Positions 10,364-21,218 of a DNA stretch of 64,000 bases are shown here, in pieces. A program made the translations under genes and the position numbers. Numbering within the stretch: position 1 is the stretch's first letter; each line of letters begins with the position of its first letter. The notes beneath the pieces were generated by a model. It was not told the DNA's origin. It was given only the letters and a program-made list of their open reading frames with translations, and ran no database searches. Source of the DNA: Filimonas lacunae (lineage in GTDB: Bacteria; Bacteroidota; Bacteroidia; Chitinophagales; Chitinophagaceae); assembly GCF_002355595.1 (NCBI RefSeq), contig NZ_AP017422.1:5584823-5648822 (forward strand). The letters are read 5' to 3'.

Positions 10364-10472
10364 TGGCAACTACCTACTCTCCCGCATTTCTTTGCAGTAC
10401 CATCGGCCATGAGGGGCTTAACTTCTCTGTTCGGTAAGGGAAGAGGTGAACACCCTCGGCATAATCACCATA
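10364..10472 (-). rRNA. 5S ribosomal RNA
   Basis: About 109 nt. On the minus strand it begins with a TATGGTGATTATGCCGAGGG type start and contains the conserved CCGAACAGAGAAGTTAAGCC segment. The ends can pair to form the terminal helix. It is the last gene of the rRNA operon. The end positions are estimated from this helix and may be off by a few bases. Confidence 0.93.
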
Positions 10473-10631
10473 AGATCTTAAATTGTTAGTTCGTAGTCGT
10501 TTCTTATCAGTTACTCTATTCACTGACTTGCACTACAATCTCTCAACCGTAATAAGATACATATTGGGAAGCTCAACTAAAGAGTTTTAATATCTACTTA
10601 CTCTCCATTGCTTTTGAGCGATATTAAAAAA

Positions 10632-13428
<2,797 letters not shown>

Positions 13429-13675
13429 AAAACTTACATGTTTTTATTCAGCATTTGTTCATCCTAAAATGAACTCCACTATATAAAATCTCTCTTTAGT
13501 AATTTTGCTTTCCCAATATGTCAAAGAACTTCAATTACTTTCAGCATCCTAAGATACTTCCGGTAAAATCTTGTAGATAGTAAGGTTATGAACCTTTAGG
13601 CCTTAAAGCCATATCTCATTAATTTCAAAAGAACTTGTGTTTTGCTGTTTGCCATCCTGCTTACAGCTTTTAAAG

Positions 13676-13749
13676 TGGAGGATATCGGAGTCGAACCGAT
13701 GACCCTCTGCGTGCAAGGCAGATGCTCTAGCCAACTGAGCTAACCCCCC
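13676..13749 (-). tRNA. tRNA-Ala (anticodon TGC)
   Basis: A 74-nt cloverleaf on the minus strand with acceptor GGGGGGT/ATCCTCC, D-arm GCTCAGTTGGCTAGAGC, anticodon loop CTTGCAC (TGC) and T-loop GGTTCGACTCC. CCA is not encoded. It lies in the 16S-23S spacer and is released during rRNA processing. Confidence 0.95.
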
Positions 13750-13767
13750 AGTAAAACCTTTTATTAG

Positions 13768-13841
13768 TAGACCCGACCAGAGTTGAACTGGTGACCTCTA
13801 CATTATCAGTGTAGCGCTCTAACCAACTGAGCTACGGGTCT
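13768..13841 (-). tRNA. tRNA-Ile (anticodon GAT)
   Basis: A 74-nt cloverleaf on the minus strand with acceptor AGACCCG/CGGGTCT, anticodon loop CTGATAA (GAT) and T-loop AGTTCAACTCT. CCA is not encoded. It is the first tRNA of the 16S-23S spacer, in the common Ile-Ala order. Confidence 0.95.
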
Positions 13842-13968
13842 GTACGAGTCATACTATTCAGTATCTGAAAGATCTTATTTTTTAATATCTATTTTTTACA
13901 TATCCGTTAGGACAAATAAAAATTGAAAGAAGAAGGAAACAACAATTAAAAAGTGAGCGTCGCTCTAA

Positions 13969-15497
<1,529 letters not shown>

Positions 15498-15737
15498 AAA
15501 TGAGTTTTGATCACTAACTTAATTTCTCTCGAAATTGCGTCTGTGAATTTTAATTTTGTTACGTTGCTTACACTTACCTACTATTTAAAGTAGTACTGTT
15601 GCTTCCATTCTTTCAAAGAACTTAAAAATTGTTGATGGTCAGGTTTCGATCCCGTAGGCCTTAGAGCCGGTCATCATTTTCAAAGTAGAAGAGCTTTTTT
15701 TGCGTTTCCGTCCGTCACTTTCGTTTCATTCGGGTTG

Positions 15738-15770
15738 CAAAGGTAGCAGTTTTTATTTCAAATTAGCAAA
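15738..15770 (-). promoter_or_regulatory. rRNA operon promoter P2 (proximal)
   Basis: On the minus strand there is a TTTG -33 box (15767-15770), 21 bp of spacer and a perfect TACCTTTG -7 box (15738-15745), as expected for the Bacteroidota primary sigma factor. AT-rich sequence lies upstream. About 240 bp of leader follow before 16S. Confidence 0.75.
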
Positions 15771-15850
15771 TTTATTTTTGAATTATTTTTAAAGTTAATT
15801 CTTTATAAACCGCTGATTTTCAATGAACTGTTCCCGTTTTATTGGGAGTG

Positions 15851-15881
15851 CAAAGGTAACAGTTTCGAAACATTTACCAAA
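15851..15881 (-). promoter_or_regulatory. rRNA operon promoter P1 (distal)
   Basis: A second TTTG (15878-15881), 19 bp spacer and TACCTTTG (15851-15858) on the minus strand, about 113 bp upstream of the proximal promoter. Both carry a similar AATAAATTT upstream stretch and a CTTTGCA start region, so the two look like a duplicated promoter. Confidence 0.75.
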
Positions 15882-16266
15882 TTTATTTTTAGTTATTTCT
15901 CAACCTTTTTGCTGCCTTGAAACTCTTTAAAGAACTGTCCGCTATTCGTTTAACGGGCGGCGAAGATAAGCGTATTTTCTTTCCTGCCAAATCTTTCTCC
16001 TAAAAGTTGCGTATTTTCTTTTTAAAGCCTGTTTTTACTGCAAACAGCGTGGTTTAATACATCTACCATACAGTATCCATACATCATCCATACGGAAAGC
16101 ATGCTTAAGCCATACAGCATGATAGCAGTAAACTTGCTACAAACTGCTACATTATGTTATATAGTGCAACACCCCTTTGCGCAAATTCCAGGCGAATCAG
16201 ATAAAATAGAGCCAACACTTCATTCAGCAGAAGACAATATAATAATACAAGTATCCCCCTCAACGA
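15882..16266. other. Intergenic region upstream of the rRNA promoters
   Basis: About 385 bp without a credible gene. AT-rich sequence near the promoters could act as an UP element. Between about 16055 and 16130 the words CCATAC and AGCATG recur irregularly, without a fixed period. I see no RNA gene or coding frame here. Confidence 0.5.
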
Positions 16267-16307
16267 AAAAGAGGTAGAACGGATAATTTACCAGTTCTAC
16301 CTCTTTT
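16267..16307 (-). terminator. Terminator of the DUF4397 lipoprotein gene
   Basis: AAAAGAGGTAGAAC (16267-16280) pairs perfectly with 16294-16307 around a 13-base loop, 23 bp after the stop codon at 16330. On the minus strand the stem ends in a run of T. Confidence 0.88.
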
Positions 16308-16329
16308 CTTTATTAGCCTAACCTGGAAA

Positions 16330-17031
16330 TTAATATTCCAGCACGTTCAAACCAAAAGGGTTAATTATAGTATTACCTACCAGGCCCTGTGCAACCAATG
16401 TATAATTTTTGCCGGAAGCCAGGTTAATAACACTGCTGGTGTAAGCATTGGTGCCGTCGCCACTGTTGTTTAACTTAATAGTGTAACTACCGCCTGGCAC
16501 TTCAATGAAATCGGTAGCCGTTTTATAAGCACGGCTGGAAACCCACAGGCTATCGTTACCCAATACATTAACAGTAGGAGCGTCTGGTGAAACATGCACA
16601 AATCTCACTCTTGCCTTACCAGAGGTGGGCGTTTGCAAATCATCTTCAACCAACAGTGTGGTTAATGAATTGTCGCTGGCAATACCCGTAGCAAACAGGG
16701 AATAGTTGCCACCATCAAAATCAATAGGCACAGATAATACAGTGTTGTTATCCAGTGCTGTTTTAAACTCCGCTGTTTTTTCGCCATTAGAGGTGGCGAT
16801 ATACCCTGTGGCTTCCCCAAAGTTGATAGCTGCTGAATTTTGCTTGGTACTGTTCAGGTAAAAATCTACTGCCCCTGTACCTGGAATAGTGTGAATCACT
16901 TTTACAGAAGCTTCGGCACCTACCACCGGATCATCATCTTTAGAACAAGATACCAGACCTAAAGTGGTCAAACCGAAGAGGACCACTGCCCATGTCATTT
17001 TTCTGCCTGCGCGGAAGAGTTGTGTTTTCAT
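16330..17031 (-). CDS. DUF4397 domain lipoprotein
   Basis: A 233-residue protein when started at the ATG at 17031. The frame is open 28 codons further upstream, but only this start puts the signal peptide at the N-terminus. The segment VVLFGLTTLGLVSC ends in a lipobox Cys followed by SKDDD, so it is an exported lipoprotein, and the Asp-rich start of the mature chain is compatible with surface display. The mature part holds beta-sandwich repeats with VKVIHTIPGTGAVDFYL and VRFVHVSPDAPTVNVL, the hallmark (HxSPDAPxV) of DUF4397. The molecular function is unknown for this family. It is followed by its own terminator. Confidence 0.85.
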   Translation of the reverse strand: MKTQLFRAGRKMTWAVVLFGLTTLGLVSCSKDDDPVVGAEASVKVIHTIPGTGAVDFYLNSTKQNSAAINFGEATGYIATSNGEKTAEFKTALDNNTVLSVPIDFDGGNYSLFATGIASDNSLTTLLVEDDLQTPTSGKARVRFVHVSPDAPTVNVLGNDSLWVSSRAYKTATDFIEVPGGSYTIKLNNSGDGTNAYTSSVINLASGKNYTLVAQGLVGNTIINPFGLNVLEY

Positions 17032-17141
17032 AGCGTAACTGATTTGATTTAATTTCAACCGAAGGGTTAAAAAATCATGCCATCCGCGTTTCATCGGGCA
17101 ATAATCAGTTGACAAGCATAAGAAAAGTGAGGATTTGTAGA

Positions 17142-17636
17142 TTATTTTTTACTTCTTTTACCTCTTCTCATTGTATAGTTTTTTTCATCAGTGATTGCTT
17201 TTCCGGACTCTTCACCCATTGCGCTGTTTTCCTTACTTTGTAATTCGTTAATAATTATCTCATAACGTGTGTTCCTCTCTTTTAACTCTTCATTCTCCTT
17301 TACTAATCTCTTGTTATAATCCATTATCATATCCGATTTCTTATTTTCATTCTCACTTTTCGTCAATGCCTTTTGATATTCCTCCAGTTGCCTTTTCATC
17401 GTGTTCCATTGGCTTCCTTCAATCCCTTTTAATTCTTCCAATTCAAAATAAGGCTCCAATAAGTTGAAATTAAGCAATGGTGACATGTTGATGAGATGCC
17501 CTATACGCACTTCTTCCTTATTGTATATTTTATATAGGTAAGACTCTACCGTATTTATGCAACTGGCAATTTTATTCCGGGGTATGTTTTTCTCTTCCAC
17601 TAACTTCCGGATAATTTCTCCCATATGTACTTTCAT
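17142..17636 (-). CDS. Small HTH-like protein with C-terminal coiled coil
   Basis: I place the start at the ATG at 17636 (164 residues); an ATG at 17672 would add 12 residues. The first 60-65 residues (MGEIIRKLVEEKNIPRNKIA, then a helix with SYLYKIYNKEE) match the Cro/C1-like helix-turn-helix arrangement that many Bacteroidota put in short regulators. Residues from about 85 to 140 are Glu/Lys-rich with long-range heptads and form a likely coiled coil. The tail is basic (MRRGKRSKK). It is probably a DNA-binding oligomer, but the target is unknown. A perfect palindrome stands 47 bp upstream of the start, and the gene is divergent from the TnpB-like gene. Confidence 0.6.
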   Translation of the reverse strand: MKVHMGEIIRKLVEEKNIPRNKIASCINTVESYLYKIYNKEEVRIGHLINMSPLLNFNLLEPYFELEELKGIEGSQWNTMKRQLEEYQKALTKSENENKKSDMIMDYNKRLVKENEELKERNTRYEIIINELQSKENSAMGEESGKAITDEKNYTMRRGKRSKK

Positions 17637-17682
17637 AGTTTGTAAAGCTTGAGAAATAATCTTTCTTATCACACACCAACAG

Positions 17683-17699
17683 CTACCCTTTTAGGGTAG
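17683..17699. promoter_or_regulatory. Perfect palindrome in the divergent HTH/TnpB-like promoter region
   Basis: CTACCCT (17683-17689), three bases, AGGGTAG (17693-17699). It lies in the 5' region of the HTH gene and is a plausible operator for that protein, or a small hairpin. A second, looser inverted repeat GTTCTT/AAGAAC follows at about 17704-17729. A TATATTTG (-7-like) stands at about 17738-17746 on the plus strand, pointing at the TnpB-like gene. Confidence 0.4.
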
Positions 17700-17823
17700 T
17701 TTTGTTCTTTTTTAAGACCTTTTAAGAACACTTTTCGTATATTTGTCTACGCAAGTTTTTATTACTTCGGATGGATGAAATAATAAACACAAGTTTTCTA
17801 TTTCATTCCTGCGCCATACTCCC

Positions 17824-17872
17824 CTCCTATTGTAGCCAGCTTTAGCAATAAAGTGCTGGCCTGTTATAGGAG
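17824..17872 (+). ncRNA. Long structured hairpin upstream of the TnpB-like gene
   Basis: CTCCTAT (17824-17830) pairs with ATAGGAG (17866-17872). GCCAGC (17835-17840) pairs with GCTGGC (17855-17860). TTTA/TAAA pairs around a GCAA tetraloop, with small internal loops between the stems. It ends 45 bp before the start codon and downstream of the best -7 box, so it should be in the 5' leader. It may be a leader regulatory element, part of a guide-type RNA, or the subterminal palindrome of an old IS200/IS605 left end. The structure is seen; the role is inference. Confidence 0.45.
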
Positions 17873-17917
17873 TGTACAGAGGTAAATAAGAGACCTTTTT
17901 TTTATTTAAAACTGTAT

Positions 17918-19006
17918 ATGAAAAGAGTTGTACTAACTAGAAAAATACAATTACTGGTCAATTCAGAGGACGCGCAAATCCGGAGAGAAGTATACAAAAC
18001 CTTATGTCAGTGGCAGCACATTTGTTTTAAAGCAGCAAACTACATCTGCACACATTCTTTTTTACAGGAACGGATTAAAGATATGATCTATCTGGCCGAG
18101 GGGGTAAAAGTAAAGTTATCGCATATTGAAAAAGATGCAGATGGTATATTGGCTACTTCCAAAAAGAATACAACTTACCAGGTATTGTCTGCCAATTATA
18201 AAGGGCAGCTACCTACCCGGATTTTAAGTTGTTTAAATAACCAGATAACCGCCCTGTTTCAAAAAGAGAAGGCGGATTACTTTGATGGCACCCGCTCTAT
18301 GCGCAATTACAAAAAGGATTTACCTATTCCTTTCAGTAATGCGGATATCAGGCACCTGGAAGTGATGGATAATGGGGATTATAGCTTTAGTTTCTTTAGT
18401 CTTCCCCTGCGTACTTACCTGGGCAGTGATACGACTGATAAAAAACAATTGCTGTATCAGCTCAGTCAAAATCACCTGACGGTGCGTAACAGTAGCATTC
18501 AGTTGCTCAATGGCAAAATATTTATGTTATTAACCATTGAGCAGCCACAGGAACAGCATCAGCTGGAAACGGGCATTATAGCTACCGCCAGTTTAGCAAC
18601 AGATGCACCTATTACGGTAAGCATAAGCGCGGATCAATATGCTATTGGCTCTAAAGAAGAGTTCTTATACAGGAAACAAGCTATTTCCACTGCTATTACC
18701 CGTATGAAAAAGGGAGCCAGTTTTAACCGAAGTGGCCATGGCATAAAAAGGATCTTAAAAAACGTAACGCATTTGCAAAAAGCCGAGCAACGATACATTC
18801 AGCAGAAGCTGCATGTGTATAGCGGCCGGCTGATACAAATATGTATAAAGCATAAAGCGGGTATACTGGTGTTGGGAAAAGAGCCGGATAACAGCACTAA
18901 TGAGCTTTTGTTACGTAACTGGGGCTATGGTAGCCTGAAAGACAAAATAGCGTATAAAGCACATAAGGCCGGTATTCAACTGATTATAGCCACAACGAAT
19001 GAATAA
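17918..19006 (+). CDS. TnpB/Cas12-like protein, catalytic residues lost, C-terminally truncated
   Basis: A 362-residue basic protein. The order of elements is that of TnpB/Cas12 effectors. There is an N-terminal strand-plus-helix start (MKRVVLTRKIQLL) and a helical region to about residue 130. A beta segment (NSSIQLLNGKIFMLLTIEQP, 191-210) precedes the position of RuvC-I. An Arg/Lys-rich stretch with GHGIKR (273-278) and QRYIQQKLHVYSGRLIQI follows. The last block is AGILVLGKE (314-322), then LLRNWGYGSLKDKIAYKAHK and AGI, the RuvC-II region. In active members RuvC-I reads like GIDLG and RuvC-II like VVEDL. Here they read GIIATASL (219-226) and LVLGKE, so the Asp and Glu are missing. The chain stops before the zinc finger and RuvC-III Asp. 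No TnpA, cas1/cas2 or CRISPR array is nearby. It is most likely a nuclease-dead RNA-guided binder or a domesticated or decayed transposon gene. The homology is read by eye. Confidence 0.6.
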   Translation: MKRVVLTRKIQLLVNSEDAQIRREVYKTLCQWQHICFKAANYICTHSFLQERIKDMIYLAEGVKVKLSHIEKDADGILATSKKNTTYQVLSANYKGQLPTRILSCLNNQITALFQKEKADYFDGTRSMRNYKKDLPIPFSNADIRHLEVMDNGDYSFSFFSLPLRTYLGSDTTDKKQLLYQLSQNHLTVRNSSIQLLNGKIFMLLTIEQPQEQHQLETGIIATASLATDAPITVSISADQYAIGSKEEFLYRKQAISTAITRMKKGASFNRSGHGIKRILKNVTHLQKAEQRYIQQKLHVYSGRLIQICIKHKAGILVLGKEPDNSTNELLLRNWGYGSLKDKIAYKAHKAGIQLIIATTNE

Positions 19007-19157
19007 CAGGTGGATGGATTATTAAGGTTGCCGGCACCGCTGAAAGTATATTTCCAGGACCAACAAAACGAGGCTGCTTGTACAGTCGCAGGGTGAGATA
19101 ACAGCATATACTCACTAAATGTTTTCATACAATATGGTGAAGGCATATACAACTAAA
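19007..19157 (+). other. Noncoding stretch after the TnpB-like gene (possible guide RNA region)
   Basis: About 150 bp with no coding frame between the TnpB-like stop and the terminator of the convergent symporter gene. TnpB guide RNAs usually cover the 3' end of the gene and the region after it, so this is where a scaffold and guide would be expected. The only local structure I can point to is an 8-bp palindrome TGCCGGCA near 19029. The assignment is positional only. Confidence 0.2.
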
Positions 19158-19187
19158 TAAAAAAATTAAAGCCTGTATAAAACAGGC
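19158..19187 (-). terminator. Terminator of the symporter operon
   Basis: GCCTGT (19171-19176) pairs with ACAGGC (19182-19187). On the minus strand the stem is followed by TTTAA and a run of seven T. It lies directly after the symporter stop codon at 19195. Confidence 0.75.
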
Positions 19188-19194
19188 AGTGCAC

Positions 19195-20937
19195 TTACAC
19201 AGTTTTAGCAGGCAATAAGGCATGTATCAGCCAGCCCAGCATCACTACCAGTAAAGCACCAATTACGTTAAACCATAAAAACCCAATGCCGATAATGTTA
19301 TAACGGTCTAAAACAAACAACAATATCACCACAACCTGAGCCAGTAAAGCGCCGGTAAATACAGCAGTACTTTTCATGCTTTTACAATAAAACGCCACCA
19401 GGAATATGCCCAGGATCACGCCATAAAATAAGGAGCCCAGGATATTTACGGCTTCTATAAGGCTGCCCATGCGATTGGCAAATCCTGCCACTGCAATACT
19501 GAAAAGCCCCCAGACCATGGTTATCCATTTGGACGACTGATATTGTTTTAACCGGTCTTCGGCACCACATTCGTTGATCTCTTTGCGCGACTTCCGGCAA
19601 ACAAAATCTATCATGGTACAGGATGCCAATGAGTTGAGAGCGGCGGCTATAGAGCCCCAGGCAGCCAGGAAGATAACAGCAATCAACAATCCTACCAGCC
19701 CTTTGGGCAGATAATCCACCACAAACTTTAGAAAAATATAATTAGTGTCGTTGACATCAATAGAACTATCGGCCTTTTGTAAATACTGTTTGTATTGCTG
19801 CTTTAACGTATTGCCCTGGGCAAGGGATTGTTGAATTTGCCCTTTGTATTGTGCAGCCTGCTCGGCATTACCCGCCTTATCGGCCTGTAGCCATTGCACT
19901 ACCTGTTGCTGCTGGCGCTGCATCACTATGGAATAAGTCGCTTCCGTTTTTTTCAAAGAATCGGCATAAGCGGTCTTGTACACCCGGCTGTTTACCGCGT
20001 TGTTAAAGAATAATGGCTGCGGGTTAAACTGGTAAAATGCAAACAACAGTACACCTATCAACAGAACAAAAAATTGCATAGGCACTTTCACCAGGCCATT
20101 TAACAAAAGCCCCAGCTTGCTTTCTGTATCGTTTTTAGCGGTAAGATATCTGCCCACCTGGCTTTGATCAGTGCCAAAGTAAGACAATGCCAGGAAGAAG
20201 CCCCCTATTAAACCACTGATAATATTATACCTGTCTTTCCAGTTAAAATGCCCGTCACTGGTAATGCCTGAGGTAATTACATTCATCTTACCAGCCATTC
20301 CTCCTACTTTTAATGCATCCACCACGCCTACATTTTCGGGCAGGTAATGCACCAGCATATAAGCTGCTACAAACATTCCCAGAAAAATAACCAGCATTTG
20401 CAGTTGTTGGGTATAGGCCACCGCCTTAGCGCCGCCACTTACGGTATATATAATCAGCATGCCCCCCATAGCAATATTGGTCCAGTAGATGTTCCAGCCC
20501 AGTAATGATGATAAGATGATAGAAGGTGCATAGATGCTGATACCGGTAGACAGGCCCCGGGAAAGTAAAAAGAGTGCAGAAGTAAAATACCGTGTTTTTT
20601 TATCAAAGCGCTGTTCCAGAAATTCGTAGGCGGTAAACACACGCAGCTTGCTAAAGGCAGGCACAAAGGTGATACAGAGTATAATCATGGCCAGTGGAAG
20701 ACCAAAGTAATATTGTACAAAACGCATCCCGTCTGTAAACGCCTGCCCGGGAGCCGATAAAAAAGTGATGGCGCTTGCCTGGGTGCCCATGATACTAAGC
20801 AGTACCATATACCAGGGCATACTGTTATTGGATAAAAAATACCCCTCCAGGTTTTTGTCGGTGCGGCTTTTATATAAGCCATACACCACAATACCCGCCA
20901 ATGCAACCGTCAATACTATCCAATCCGCAACACTCAT
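19195..20937 (-). CDS. Sodium:solute symporter (SSS family)
   Basis: A 580-residue polytopic membrane protein. The N-terminal half has the SSS pattern: an early helix (MSVADWIVLTVALAGIVVYG), RTDKNLEGYFLSNNSMPWY, GTQASAITFLSAPGQAF, and AYEFLEQRF before a Gly/Ser-rich helix. An extra hydrophilic stretch of about 80 residues rich in Gln and Lys (roughly residues 315-395) is inserted in a loop. Substrate cannot be told from sequence; Bacteroidota members often take up sugars or sialic acid. Its ATG overlaps the stop of a 36-residue membrane peptide gene, so the two are translationally coupled. It is the last gene of an apparent operon with a PIG-L deacetylase, suggesting import of a product related to N-acetylated sugars. 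That substrate is inference. Confidence 0.9.
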   Translation of the reverse strand: MSVADWIVLTVALAGIVVYGLYKSRTDKNLEGYFLSNNSMPWYMVLLSIMGTQASAITFLSAPGQAFTDGMRFVQYYFGLPLAMIILCITFVPAFSKLRVFTAYEFLEQRFDKKTRYFTSALFLLSRGLSTGISIYAPSIILSSLLGWNIYWTNIAMGGMLIIYTVSGGAKAVAYTQQLQMLVIFLGMFVAAYMLVHYLPENVGVVDALKVGGMAGKMNVITSGITSDGHFNWKDRYNIISGLIGGFFLALSYFGTDQSQVGRYLTAKNDTESKLGLLLNGLVKVPMQFFVLLIGVLLFAFYQFNPQPLFFNNAVNSRVYKTAYADSLKKTEATYSIVMQRQQQQVVQWLQADKAGNAEQAAQYKGQIQQSLAQGNTLKQQYKQYLQKADSSIDVNDTNYIFLKFVVDYLPKGLVGLLIAVIFLAAWGSIAAALNSLASCTMIDFVCRKSRKEINECGAEDRLKQYQSSKWITMVWGLFSIAVAGFANRMGSLIEAVNILGSLFYGVILGIFLVAFYCKSMKSTAVFTGALLAQVVVILLFVLDRYNIIGIGFLWFNVIGALLVVMLGWLIHALLPAKTV

Positions 20938-21044
20938 GAAAAATAATTAGTAAGCCAGGTAAAGAAGGCAATTAACACCACCAGCACCACTGCCACTGTC
21001 ACATACCAACCTCGCCAGCTTTTAAAAAAAGGGATATTACTCAT
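20934..21044 (-). CDS. Small membrane protein (36 aa) coupled to the symporter
   Basis: A 36-codon frame starting MSNIPFFKSWRGWY, with one strongly hydrophobic helix (about residues 14-31) and ending LTNYFS. Its TGA overlaps the symporter ATG (ATGA), and it begins 6 bp after the stop of another small gene. Overlap, hydrophobic design and conserved-looking basic/aromatic N-terminus make it a real small gene rather than chance. A role as accessory subunit or assembly partner of the symporter is inference. Confidence 0.65.
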   Translation of the reverse strand: MSNIPFFKSWRGWYVTVAVVLVVLIAFFTWLTNYFS

Positions 21045-21050
21045 TGGTTG

Positions 21051-21212
21051 TTATTTTTTACCACCTGCCAGGCTTCCTGCCAGCAGTCCAATAACTAATC
21101 CTATCAGCAATCCTGCACGAACACTTTTTATCAGAATGCCAATTACTACGCCTATTACCACCAAAAGCCCTATGCTTACCTGCCTTCTGTCTTTTGCATA
21201 TTTATTACTCAT
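21051..21212 (-). CDS. Small membrane protein (53 aa)
   Basis: A 53-codon frame beginning MSNKYAKDRRQ, with a Gly-rich hydrophobic part (IGLLVVIGVVIGILIK, then AGLLIGLVIGLLAGSLAGG) that can form two short helices with glycine-zipper spacing. It starts 6 bp after the PIG-L stop and ends 6 bp before the next small gene, so it is in the same operon. I do not recognise the family. Confidence 0.65.
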   Translation of the reverse strand: MSNKYAKDRRQVSIGLLVVIGVVIGILIKSVRAGLLIGLVIGLLAGSLAGGKK

Positions 21213-21218
21213 CAATTG

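Noticed and set aside
17918-19006. Intact IS200/IS605 insertion sequence
   Set aside because: No TnpA (HUH transposase) frame, no clear right-end palindrome, and the TnpB-like protein lacks its catalytic residues.
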